Shown here: positions 1-5,460 of the stretch, piece by piece | How the letters are laid out: every line of letters starts with the position of its first letter | Numbering within the stretch: the stretch's first letter is position 1 | NCBI GenBank assembly: GCA_905211955.1 | Contig: CAJMCT010000019.1 | Coordinates: forward strand, 1 to 14,330 | Direction of reading: 5' to 3' | DNA: 14,330 nt | From: an uncultured Eubacteriales bacterium | GTDB taxonomy: Bacteria; Bacillota; Clostridia; Christensenellales; Borkfalkiaceae | Position numbers and translations under genes: made by a program | The notes under the pieces: generated by a model | Told to the model about the DNA's origin: nothing | What the model saw: only the letters and a program-made list of their open reading frames with translations | Databases searched by the model: none

Positions 1-258
1 TATAGCCCTACCGTTATTGCGGCGGCGATTACTAGCCAATTAAACAAGGCAAAACTACCCACTCATATTGAACTAAGCAAGGAAGAAGTTGGACTAACTA
101 AAAATTCGGTAATTCTTTTAGAGCAAATACGCACCCTCGACAAAAAACGCTTAAAAGAGCGTATCGGAGAATTACCGCCCTCTAAAATGCAAAAAGTTAA
201 CGCCGCCCTACTAATAAGTTTGGGATTTAGCGAGTTTATTAAAAGTCAAACAGTATAG
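1..258 (+). CDS. mazF: MazF/PemK-family mRNA interferase toxin, C-terminal part (5' end outside window)
   Basis: Reading frame 1 is open from the first base to a TAG at 256-258, giving 85 residues. It carries the C-terminal signature of the MazF/EndoA (NdoA) RNase toxins: SPTVIAAAITSQ, then KLPTHIEL, then SVILLEQIRTLDKKRL, ending with a helix holding KVNAALLISLGF. In this family the toxin cuts single-stranded mRNA at short sequence-specific sites and is held inactive by a MazE-type antitoxin. The missing N-terminus would hold the GD(I/V) strand and the catalytic Arg. The antitoxin (and alr, often upstream in Firmicutes) would lie outside the window. Firmicute EndoA is about 116 residues, so roughly 30 residues are missing. 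The gene converges on the minus-strand gene at 303-716 with a shared terminator between. The family call is secure; whether the toxin is intact cannot be seen. Confidence 0.93.
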   Translation, partial: YSPTVIAAAITSQLNKAKLPTHIELSKEEVGLTKNSVILLEQIRTLDKKRLKERIGELPPSKMQKVNAALLISLGFSEFIKSQTV

Positions 259-260
259 CA

Positions 261-294
261 AAAAAACACCGCTTTAGATTGAGTGGTGTTTTTT
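261..294. terminator. Bidirectional intrinsic terminator between mazF and the 303-716 gene
   Basis: A 10-bp stem (263-272 with 283-292, one G-U pair) has a 10-base loop. T residues follow on the plus strand, and an A-run at 261-266 gives U residues on the minus strand. It lies between two convergent genes and can end both transcripts. Confidence 0.85.
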
Positions 295-302
295 ATTGAT
301 TT

Positions 303-716
303 TTATTTTGCGGTTTCTACTGAGAGCATTAAAGATTTTTCTACGTGATAGCGCTCCACTGCTTTTACGTATTTTTCGGACAGGTCTAAAGTGTAGCGCT
401 GTTTTTCTTCGTAAGACATTTTGTCAAACTTTTCTTTATCGGTAAGTCTACCAAGCGCATCGGAAACTTCACCAAACTCGTCTAATAAAGATTTTACTTT
501 TAAATAAAACTCTTCGCTTTCGGACTTGGTGTTCTTAAAAGAGTTAGCCACTCTTTGAGAATAATATTCTTTTACCTTTGAAGCGGATATTCCCTGTTCT
601 TCGGCACGATTTAGGTGGTCGCTAAGGTCTTTTTGGTAATTTTGCCAAAAGCCGTTCTTTAAGCGTTTTTTGGCTTCTTTGCAATATTGCTTTAACGTTT
701 TTCTGTCTTCGTTCAT
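303..716 (-). CDS. Uncharacterised highly charged helical protein, 137 aa
   Basis: I do not recognise this protein. It is 137 residues from the ATG at 714-716. That start is chosen over an upstream in-frame ATG at 741-743 because AAAGGGGA lies directly before it. The sequence is very rich in Lys, Glu and Asp and nearly free of Pro and Gly, so it should be mostly alpha-helical and cytoplasmic. There is no signal peptide, membrane segment or obvious metal or nucleotide motif. Phe, Tyr and Trp recur (FWQNYQKDL near residue 25, EEFYLKV near 70, a DKEKFDKMSYEEKQRY stretch near 95-110), which suggests a packed helical bundle. It follows rpsU by 90 bp, but a strong terminator separates them, and a weak promoter of its own may lie at 735-762. 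Base composition is like its neighbours. That it encodes a protein is likely; its function is unknown. Confidence 0.7.
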   Translation of the reverse strand: MNEDRKTLKQYCKEAKKRLKNGFWQNYQKDLSDHLNRAEEQGISASKVKEYYSQRVANSFKNTKSESEEFYLKVKSLLDEFGEVSDALGRLTDKEKFDKMSYEEKQRYTLDLSEKYVKAVERYHVEKSLMLSVETAK

Positions 717-720
717 GACG

Positions 721-728
721 TCCCCTTT
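721..728 (-). promoter_or_regulatory. Ribosome binding site that fixes the start of the 303-716 gene
   Basis: On the minus strand AAAGGGGA is followed by four bases and ATG at 714-716. The upstream in-frame ATG at 741-743 has no such site, so the shorter 137-residue protein is preferred. Confidence 0.7.
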
Positions 729-734
729 ATATTC

Positions 735-762
735 ATAGTACAAATTTCGACATATTTTGCAA
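735..762 (-). promoter_or_regulatory. Weak candidate sigma-A promoter for the 303-716 gene
   Basis: TTGCAA (757-762), a 16-base spacer and TACTAT (735-740) lie just after the rpsU terminator. Each hexamer matches consensus at 4 of 6. Transcription would start near 728, giving a very short leader that contains the Shine-Dalgarno site. This is plausible only because the gene otherwise has no promoter. Confidence 0.3.
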
Positions 763-763
763 G

Positions 764-803
764 TAAAAAAGAAAACCCACCGAACTTATCTTCGGTAGGT
801 TTA
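764..803 (-). terminator. Intrinsic terminator of rpsU
   Basis: A 12-bp stem (773-784 with 791-802) has a 6-base loop, followed on the minus strand by TTCTTTTTT. One base pair is G-U when read on the minus strand but C-A on the plus strand, so the minus orientation is the functional one. Confidence 0.9.
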
Positions 804-806
804 AGA

Positions 807-986
807 TTATCCTTTTATGCTTCTTTTTCTTGCTGCTTCGGATTTCTTTTTTCTTCTGACAGAAGGGCTTTCGTAAAATTCTTTTTTACGCATATCGCCG
901 ATTATGCCGTCTCTTGAACATTTTCTCTTAAAACGTCTTAAAGCGCTGTCGAGATTTTCGTTTTCGCCGACTCTTACCGTACTCAT
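807..986 (-). CDS. rpsU: 30S ribosomal protein S21
   Basis: A 59-residue protein starts MSTVRVGENENLDSALRRF and ends in a lysine/arginine-rich tail (RRKKKSEAARKRSIKG). This matches bS21, whose members are 57-70 residues and share the xVRVxENExxxxALRRFKR start, the C-S-R-x-G-I-I core and the E-F-Y-E-x-P-S-x-R-R-K-K segment. S21 binds the 30S platform near the anti-Shine-Dalgarno end of 16S rRNA and helps initiation. AGGAGG stands 11 bases before the ATG at 984-986, a slightly long spacing. The gene is monocistronic, with a near-perfect sigma-A promoter upstream (1037-1065) and a strong terminator downstream. In many Firmicutes it is followed by yqeY; here an unrelated gene follows behind a terminator. 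The identification is certain. Confidence 0.97.
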   Translation of the reverse strand: MSTVRVGENENLDSALRRFKRKCSRDGIIGDMRKKEFYESPSVRRKKKSEAARKRSIKG

Positions 987-1036
987 TTTTCTTCAACCCT
1001 CCTTTGCCCGATGGCAGTTAGTTAAATAGCATACTT

Positions 1037-1065
1037 AGTATACATAACACGCAAAAAATTGTCAA
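1037..1065 (-). promoter_or_regulatory. Consensus sigma-A promoter of rpsU
   Basis: On the minus strand TTGACA (1060-1065), a 17-base spacer and TATACT (1037-1042) lie about 50 bases before the rpsU start codon. The -10 region sits in a small imperfect palindrome (ATACT/AGTAT arms). The strength fits a ribosomal protein gene. Confidence 0.9.
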
Positions 1066-1109
1066 CGATTTTAATTGCGGTTTTTTACAAAATTTTACTT
1101 TTTTACTCT

Positions 1110-2666
1110 TTAATCGTTTTGGCTTTTTACTTGTTCTTCGATAAGAAGTTCGTCTTCGTTTGTACCTGTTTCAGTATTTCTAAAGAATATGAAGTATACC
1201 GCTATTGCAACTACAAGCAGTAATACAGAGAAACCGATTACCCACCAATATTTTACGCCTTCTGAACCAATTTTGCCAATAACGCCCATAATTTCCACAA
1301 AAACTATAAGTAAAGGTGTTACATACTTTAACATTACGACGAAGAATTTTCCGAACTTGCCAAGTTTTAAGCCGTCGTCTTCTAATGCGCGCAAGGTGTT
1401 AAATGGATTAAACCTTTTCTTGATAGGTCCTTTTTCAATAAGCCAACCGAGAACAAAACAAGAAAGGAATGCGCCAACTGGCATTAGAACGGTATTCGTC
1501 ATTTCGTCAAAGAAGGTTAAAATATCAAAGCCGAAGATTGTTAAAGCACCGTCGAACGCACCGCCAACAGACCATGCAACCGGAACTGATACGGCAAAGC
1601 ATATAAGCGCTAAAATAAGCGTTGCTTTCTTTCTTTTAATTTTGAACTTTTGAATTATAAATTGCGTAGCAACTTCTAAGAGTGATATTACTGAAGTTAA
1701 TGCTGCAATTGCAACCATAACGAAGAACAAGAAAGAAACAACTTGTCCAAAACCACCGAGACTACTAAACACTTGTGGCAAGGTTTGGTACATAAGTCCT
1801 ACACCGCCGAGTGCTAATTGACCGTTTTCCCCAAACGCTTCGGGATTAAAATGCCCTATTGAAGAAAATATTGCAAGCCCTGCAATTAAAGCAACCATAG
1901 TATCAAAAATACAAATCATCATGGTTGATTTACCAAGTTTAATTTTTTCGCCAGTATAAGAACCGTATGCAATCATAATTCCCATACCGAGCGATAACGA
2001 ATAAAAGGCTTGTCCCATTGCCGCAACTACACCGTCGAAACCGAGTGCGGAAAAATCGGGATTAAGATAGAAGTTTAAGCCTTCGGATACGCCACCGCCA
2101 AGGCACAACGCGTAAATTGCTACAAATACGACTATGATAAATAGTGCAGGCATAAGCACCTTAGACGCCTTTTCAATGCCGTTTTTTACACCAGCCATAA
2201 TGATTACTGCAGCCAAAACGATGAAAATCAAAGAATAGAAAATCGGTTCGTAAACGTTAGACGCAAACGCGCCGAAAGAGTTAGCGTTGTTTGCTACATC
2301 TATAGATTGGAAAGAGTTAGCGGCATACCTTACCGTCCATCCACCAAGCACAGAATAGTAGCAAATAATAAGCGTTGGAATAACCATTGCAAGCATACCA
2401 ACCCAGCCCATATTCTTGTTAACTTTCTTAAATGCGGATATGGTGTTTGCTTGAGAACGTTTACCCAAATAAACTTCGGTAATCATAGCAATTGACCCAA
2501 TAAGTAATACGCATATTATGTACACGATAACGAACGCAGCGCCACCATAAGTAGCCGTTTTATACGGGAATCCCCAAAGATTTCCTAAGCCCACGGCCGA
2601 GCCTGCGGCGGCTAGTATAAAACCGATACCACTGGCAAAGCCGTTTCTTTTTTTAGTATTTTCCAT
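1110..2666 (-). CDS. Sodium-dependent transporter, neurotransmitter:sodium symporter (SNF/NSS) family
   Basis: A 518-residue membrane protein of the LeuT/NSS family, which couples uptake of amino acids or related amines to the sodium gradient. The start is the ATG at 2664-2666, six bases after AGGAGA, rather than the in-frame ATG 21 bases upstream. TM1 carries the family signature GSAVGLGNLWGFPY (residues 22-35), including the broken helix and the Asn (29) that binds sodium in LeuT. TM6 has GQAFYSLSLGMGIMIAYGSY (218-237). There are about 12 hydrophobic segments and an acidic cytoplasmic tail. Unusually, the LeuT extracellular-gate Arg30 corresponds to Gly32 here. By my alignment the partner Asp404 falls on Thr390 in TM10 (FFDEMTNTVLMP). 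The gene has its own promoter and a 19-bp palindrome at the expected start of transcription. The family is certain; the substrate (possibly Trp, Tyr, branched-chain or another amino acid) cannot be told. Confidence 0.93.
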   Translation of the reverse strand: MENTKKRNGFASGIGFILAAAGSAVGLGNLWGFPYKTATYGGAAFVIVYIICVLLIGSIAMITEVYLGKRSQANTISAFKKVNKNMGWVGMLAMVIPTLIICYYSVLGGWTVRYAANSFQSIDVANNANSFGAFASNVYEPIFYSLIFIVLAAVIIMAGVKNGIEKASKVLMPALFIIVVFVAIYALCLGGGVSEGLNFYLNPDFSALGFDGVVAAMGQAFYSLSLGMGIMIAYGSYTGEKIKLGKSTMMICIFDTMVALIAGLAIFSSIGHFNPEAFGENGQLALGGVGLMYQTLPQVFSSLGGFGQVVSFLFFVMVAIAALTSVISLLEVATQFIIQKFKIKRKKATLILALICFAVSVPVAWSVGGAFDGALTIFGFDILTFFDEMTNTVLMPVGAFLSCFVLGWLIEKGPIKKRFNPFNTLRALEDDGLKLGKFGKFFVVMLKYVTPLLIVFVEIMGVIGKIGSEGVKYWWVIGFSVLLLVVAIAVYFIFFRNTETGTNEDELLIEEQVKSQND

Positions 2667-2672
2667 TTGTAG

Positions 2673-2678
2673 TCTCCT
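2673..2678 (-). promoter_or_regulatory. Ribosome binding site that fixes the transporter start
   Basis: AGGAGA lies six bases before the ATG at 2664-2666. The in-frame ATG at 2685-2687 is upstream of it and inside the palindrome, so it is not the likely start. Confidence 0.75.
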
Positions 2679-2696
2679 AAAAGTCAATGACTTTTA
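2678..2696. repeat. 19-bp palindrome, candidate operator of the transporter gene
   Basis: TAAAAGTCAATGACTTTTA has perfect 9-bp arms around one central base. It begins next to the -10 hexamer (2698-2703) and covers the expected transcription start near 2691, where a bound repressor would block initiation. A one-base loop makes a full RNA hairpin unlikely, which favours a DNA-binding site. The regulator is not identified. Confidence 0.65.
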
Positions 2697-2697
2697 T

Positions 2698-2726
2698 AGT
2701 TTACTTTTTTTTGATGATTTTGTCAA
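2698..2726 (-). promoter_or_regulatory. Sigma-A promoter of the transporter gene
   Basis: On the minus strand TTGACA (2721-2726), a 17-base spacer and TAAACT (2698-2703, 4 of 6 consensus) lie just after the terminator of the upstream TM2 gene. The leader would be about 25 bases. Confidence 0.75.
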
Positions 2727-2732
2727 CCGAAA

Positions 2733-2768
2733 ACAAAAAAAAGCGGTGCTAAATATAACACCGCTTAA
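2733..2768 (-). terminator. Intrinsic terminator of the DUF2752-TM2 transcript
   Basis: An 8-bp stem AAGCGGTG/CACCGCTT (2741-2748 with 2759-2766) has a 10-base loop. On the minus strand it is followed by a run of T. Confidence 0.88.
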
Positions 2769-2825
2769 AAAACCCAAAAAAACTATGTTGCAGATAGGAC
2801 TTTTCGAGTTGTTTTTACTCGTTAA

Positions 2826-3161
2826 TTATAAAATTTGCAAAACCTTTGCTAAATTCTTTTCCTTTGCGCGTTTGCCTATTAAGAATAAATCTATCAAAGC
2901 CCACAATCCACAAAGACCAGCAGTCAATAGTTTTAATACACCAAGTCCTGTATCTCCAACTAAAAATCTATCTATACCTAATCCACCACCGAAAAAGGAA
3001 ACGATAAGCATTGTGGTGGGATCTTTGTAATCGAGAGTTTGAAGCATTAAAAGTTTGCTATCGTCTAAACTTAAAAGTTTATCTCTTAAAGTAAAGGCGC
3101 TTCCTTCGGGGAAGAACTTTGCGTGTTGCGCGATAAATAAATCGACTTTTTCTTGTGTCAT
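2826..3161 (-). CDS. TM2 domain-containing small membrane protein
   Basis: A 111-residue protein with a soluble N-terminal half (1-50, charged, helical) and a C-terminal TM2 domain. The domain spans about 52-103: a hydrophobic hairpin with the signature FFGGGLGIDRFLVGDTGLG, then KLLT, GLWALIDLFLI and a positively charged end. TM2 domains are two-helix membrane modules found across bacteria and animals; their bacterial function is mostly unknown. The start ATG (3159-3161) is preceded by AAGGAG, which overlaps the TAA stop of the DUF2752 gene just upstream, so translation of the two is probably coupled. The pair shares one promoter and ends at the terminator at 2733-2768. It is probably an inner-membrane partner of the DUF2752 protein. 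The domain call is strong; its role is inference. Confidence 0.9.
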   Translation of the reverse strand: MTQEKVDLFIAQHAKFFPEGSAFTLRDKLLSLDDSKLLMLQTLDYKDPTTMLIVSFFGGGLGIDRFLVGDTGLGVLKLLTAGLCGLWALIDLFLIGKRAKEKNLAKVLQIL

Positions 3162-3174
3162 AGGTTATTTCTCC

Positions 3175-3504
3175 TTACGTGAAAATAAATTTTATTAAAA
3201 TACAAACCGCTAAAATAACGGCGTAAATATTTACAAATTTTTTTGTTCTTTCGCTTACGTGTAAAAGCGCGTAAAACCCTATTAGAGTTGGCAAGGCTAG
3301 ATAGTTAAAAGAAAAATATCCCCTTATATCCCCTTTTAGTAAACACAAGATTGCACGCGACATACCGCACGTTGGACACTCTTTTTTTATTATCCACTTT
3401 ATCAAGCACGTTTGCCCTAAAAAGTACGTTGCTAAATAATACCCTACCCCTACAAAAACAACTATTAAATCAATAAATAACCATTTTTTAATATTTTTCT
3501 TCAT
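3175..3504 (-). CDS. DUF2752 domain-containing membrane protein
   Basis: A 109-residue protein from the ATG at 3502-3504. Three hydrophobic segments lie at about 8-30, 64-83 and 90-108. Between the first two is the DUF2752 signature CPTCGMSRA (C43, C46), followed by LLKGD and a FNYLALP segment. The two Cys in CPTCG suggest a metal-binding or redox site, but no function is established for the family. An in-frame GTG at 3526-3528 could extend it by 8 residues. I reject that because it would sit inside the operator, about 14 bases after the predicted transcription start. No good Shine-Dalgarno site precedes the ATG, which is unusual here. The gene leads a two-gene operon with the TM2 protein and is divergent from an XRE regulator that probably controls it. 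Confidence 0.88.
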   Translation of the reverse strand: MKKNIKKWLFIDLIVVFVGVGYYLATYFLGQTCLIKWIIKKECPTCGMSRAILCLLKGDIRGYFSFNYLALPTLIGFYALLHVSERTKKFVNIYAVILAVCILIKFIFT

Positions 3505-3521
3505 TTTGCATAGGTTATATA

Positions 3522-3570
3522 ATAGCACCGTTTTGGTGCTTTTTTGAAATTATAGCACCAATTTGGTAAT
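3522..3570. repeat. Two-site operator, 30-bp period, in the DUF2752/XRE divergent promoter region
   Basis: Two copies of ATAGCACCNNTTTGGT start at 3522 and 3552, exactly 30 bp (about three helical turns) apart and on the same DNA face. Site 1 has the palindrome AGCACC-5-GGTGCT (3524-3540). Site 2 has ACCAA-T-TTGGT (3557-3567). Site 2 sits in the spacer of both divergent promoters and site 1 at the start of the minus transcript. It is the probable binding site of the adjacent XRE protein. Confidence 0.7.
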
Positions 3571-3572
3571 AT
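3544..3572 (+). promoter_or_regulatory. Candidate promoter of the XRE gene (leaderless geometry)
   Basis: TTGAAA (3544-3549), a 17-base spacer and TAATAT (3567-3572) are followed by six bases and then the ATG at 3579. Transcription would start at or next to the start codon. Confidence 0.55.
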
Positions 3573-3577
3573 GTCAA
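3549..3577 (-). promoter_or_regulatory. Perfect-consensus sigma-A promoter of the DUF2752-TM2 operon
   Basis: On the minus strand TTGACA (3572-3577), a 17-base spacer and TATAAT (3549-3554) match consensus at all 12 positions. Transcription would start near 3542. It overlaps the XRE promoter on the other strand, and operator site 2 fills its spacer. So strong a promoter implies a need for repression. Confidence 0.88.
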
Positions 3578-3578
3578 T

Positions 3579-3782
3579 ATGAAAGTAGGGGAAAATTTAA
3601 GAAAGTTAAGAAAACAACGTGGGCTTTCGCAACAAGACGTAGCGGATAGGCTTAACGTATCTAGACAAGCGTATTGTAGGTACGAAAACGATCAAAGAGA
3701 ACTCTCTTTGGAATTTTTATGTTTGCTTGCTGACTTTTATGAAGAAAGCACAGATGCTATTTTAGGCAGAGAACCAATTTAA
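3579..3782 (+). CDS. XRE-family (Cro/CI-type) helix-turn-helix transcriptional regulator
   Basis: A 67-residue protein that is essentially one HTH_3 domain. It begins GENLRKLRKQRGLSQQDVAD, with the recognition helix around SRQAYCRYENDQRELS and a C-terminal helix FLCLLADFY leading to DAILGR. Proteins of this size bind DNA as dimers, often as autorepressors, with no sensor domain of their own. It is one of only two plus-strand genes here and is divergent from DUF2752-TM2. The paired sites at 3522-3570 are its most likely targets and would let it control both promoters. There is no Shine-Dalgarno site before the ATG, and the -10 hexamer stands six bases upstream, so the mRNA is probably leaderless. 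The fold is certain; target and signal are inferred from position. Confidence 0.92.
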   Translation: MKVGENLRKLRKQRGLSQQDVADRLNVSRQAYCRYENDQRELSLEFLCLLADFYEESTDAILGREPI

Positions 3783-3790
3783 ATAAAAAT

Positions 3791-3830
3791 AAAAAACGCC
3801 GTGACTTTTTGTCTCGGCGTTTAGTTTTTG
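3791..3830. terminator. Bidirectional terminator between the XRE gene and the dnaK operon
   Basis: An 8-bp stem (3794-3801 with 3815-3822) continues past one T-T mismatch with three more pairs around a T5 loop. T-rich tracts follow on both strands, so it ends the XRE transcript (+) and the seven-gene heat-shock transcript (-). Confidence 0.87.
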
Positions 3831-3865
3831 TTTTTTGATTGTACGGTATGCAAATACCACGTTTT

Positions 3866-4207
3866 TTACGCTGGTGTCCAGCCCATTTTTTGACCGGATA
3901 AAATATGGATATGTAAGTGGAATACCGTTTGCCCTGCGTCTTCACCTTGGTTAATTACTAAGCGGTAGCCGTTAGTAAGACCTAATTCTTTTTCTAACGT
4001 CGGGATTTTTTGCAAGCATTTTTTTACCATATCGCTTTGGTTTTCGTCCATTTCGGCAAGAAGTTTAAAGTGACTTTTAGGTATGCACAAAAAGTGGTTT
4101 TTTGCTTTCGGGTCGATGTCTTTTATGATAATCATATTTTCGTCTTCGTACATTTTGGTTGCAGGGATTTCGCCCTTAATAATCTTACAAAACAAACAGT
4201 TTTCCAT
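3866..4207 (-). CDS. HIT-family protein (Hint-type purine nucleoside phosphoramidase-like)
   Basis: A 113-residue histidine-triad protein. The triad is HLHIHIL at residues 97-103 (H97, H99, H101), where the middle His attacks the phosphorus of AMP-linked substrates. The N-terminal C4-x-x-C7 with KIIKGEIPA is usual for bacterial Hint proteins, as is the length. Hint enzymes hydrolyse adenosine 5'-phosphoramidates; the physiological substrate in bacteria is not settled. A good AAGGAG site precedes the ATG, and the gap from the mtaB stop is 14 bases, so it is the last gene of the hrcA operon. A hint gene after mtaB is common in Clostridia. Family certain. Confidence 0.94.
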   Translation of the reverse strand: MENCLFCKIIKGEIPATKMYEDENMIIIKDIDPKAKNHFLCIPKSHFKLLAEMDENQSDMVKKCLQKIPTLEKELGLTNGYRLVINQGEDAGQTVFHLHIHILSGQKMGWTPA

Positions 4208-4221
4208 AAAGTTTCTCCTTT

Positions 4222-5460
4222 TTATTCTATAATTTCCGCAATAGCGCCGTCAAACCACGGCTCTAACACGCGGACTTTTTTTATTTGGTTAGATAAATTA
4301 TTGCCCTTAACGTAAACCCTTAAATAGTTTTCAGAGTACCCTTCAAAAAACCCGTCTTTTTCTTCTTCAAACAAAACGGTTAAAGTTTTACCTTTTAGCA
4401 TTGTAGCAAAATTATCTTTACACTCTTTTTTCTTTGCCAATAGTTTTTGAAGGCGCGCCTTTTTAATATCAGGACTTAAATCCTTCATTTCGTACGCCTT
4501 AGTCCCTTGCCTTTTAGAAAAAATAAACGGGTGTATATCAGAAAATCTTACCCTATCCACCAACTTTATAGTATCCACAAAGTCCTGCTCGGTTTCGGTA
4601 GGAAAGCCTACGATAATATCTGTGGTAATGCCTGCATCGGGAAAATACTCCCTAATTAGGTCTACCTTTTCTATAAATTCTTTTGCACCGTAGTGACGGT
4701 TCATGCTTTTAAGAACGTTATCCGATCCCGACTGCAAGGAAAGATGAAAATGCGGAGCAAAGTTTTTTAAGCCTTTTAGCGCCGTCAAAAACTCGTCGTC
4801 TATAACCCCAACTTCTAAAGAGCCTAATCTTATTCTCGTATCGACTTCTTTAAGCGCGTTTATAAGGTGTGATAAGTTTTTGCCGTTATAGTTATAAGCC
4901 GAAAGGTTTATGCCGTTTATAACCGTTTCTTTGGGACGTAAAAGGTTAATTTCTTCTACAACGCTTTGCGGATTTCTACTTCTACACCTTCCGCGAAGGT
5001 ATGGAACAATACAATAGGTGCAAAAATTATTGCAACCATCTTGCACTTTTACATACGCCCTTGTGCGAAGTGTTGTGGCGGGCAAAAGTTCTTCAAACTC
5101 TTTAGGCTCGTCGAAAATCTTGACACCGCTATTATCCAACATATCCAAAATTTTGTTTTTAGAAAAGTTGCCCGTTATAAGTTTTGCATTTTTCTTGTCG
5201 GTAAAGTTATCGGGGTTTTTTTGGCAAGCGCAACCGGTAAAATACACGGGTGCATTAGGATTTAATTTATATACCCTACTTGCCGTTTGCCTTGACTTTT
5301 TTTCGGCTTCCGCCGTCACAGCGCACGTATTGATAATGTAAAGGTCGGCTTTTTCTAACTTGTCGCTAACCTCGTATCCGCGCAATTTTAAGCCCGAAAT
5401 CAAAGAATCGCTCTCGCACTCGTTAACCTTACAGCCAAGTGTAAAAACTACTGCTTTCAT
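4222..5460 (-). CDS. mtaB: tRNA t6A37 methylthiotransferase MtaB
   Basis: A 412-residue radical-SAM methylthiotransferase that converts t6A37 of tRNA to ms2t6A37 next to the anticodon. Order of domains: N-terminal UPF0004 domain with cluster-binding C10 (LGCKVN), C46 (NTCAVT) and C77 (TGCACQ); radical-SAM core with C143-x-x-x-C147-x-x-C150 (DGCNNFCTYC) and IVPYLRGRCRSR; C-terminal TRAM domain (about 345-412). The TLGCKVN start and the NTCAVTAEA motif favour MtaB over MiaB or RimO. The start is the ATG at 5458-5460, whose ATGA overlaps the prmA stop by four bases. An in-frame codon 30 bases upstream lies inside prmA and is rejected. In Bacillus, rsmE separates prmA and mtaB; here they overlap. 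Confident. Confidence 0.95.
   Translation of the reverse strand: MKAVVFTLGCKVNECESDSLISGLKLRGYEVSDKLEKADLYIINTCAVTAEAEKKSRQTASRVYKLNPNAPVYFTGCACQKNPDNFTDKKNAKLITGNFSKNKILDMLDNSGVKIFDEPKEFEELLPATTLRTRAYVKVQDGCNNFCTYCIVPYLRGRCRSRNPQSVVEEINLLRPKETVINGINLSAYNYNGKNLSHLINALKEVDTRIRLGSLEVGVIDDEFLTALKGLKNFAPHFHLSLQSGSDNVLKSMNRHYGAKEFIEKVDLIREYFPDAGITTDIIVGFPTETEQDFVDTIKLVDRVRFSDIHPFIFSKRQGTKAYEMKDLSPDIKKARLQKLLAKKKECKDNFATMLKGKTLTVLFEEEKDGFFEGYSENYLRVYVKGNNLSNQIKKVRVLEPWFDGAIAEIIE

Noticed and set aside
1189..1653. Long plus-strand open frame of 154 codons
   Set aside because: It lies wholly antisense to the transporter gene, has no ribosome site and no protein-family features. It is a shadow of the real gene.
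3505..3528. GTG start that would add 8 residues to the DUF2752 protein
   Set aside because: It falls inside operator site 1, only about 14 bases after the predicted transcription start, with no ribosome site.
3524..3545. AGCACC/GGTGCT hairpin followed by T6 read as a plus-strand terminator
   Set aside because: No plus-strand gene or promoter reads into it, and a near-copy of the same motif 30 bp away lacks the T-run. A protein-binding site explains both copies better.
3843..3858. Small inverted repeat GGTAT/ATACC after the HIT gene
   Set aside because: It has only five base pairs, and the strong bidirectional terminator next to it already explains transcript ends.
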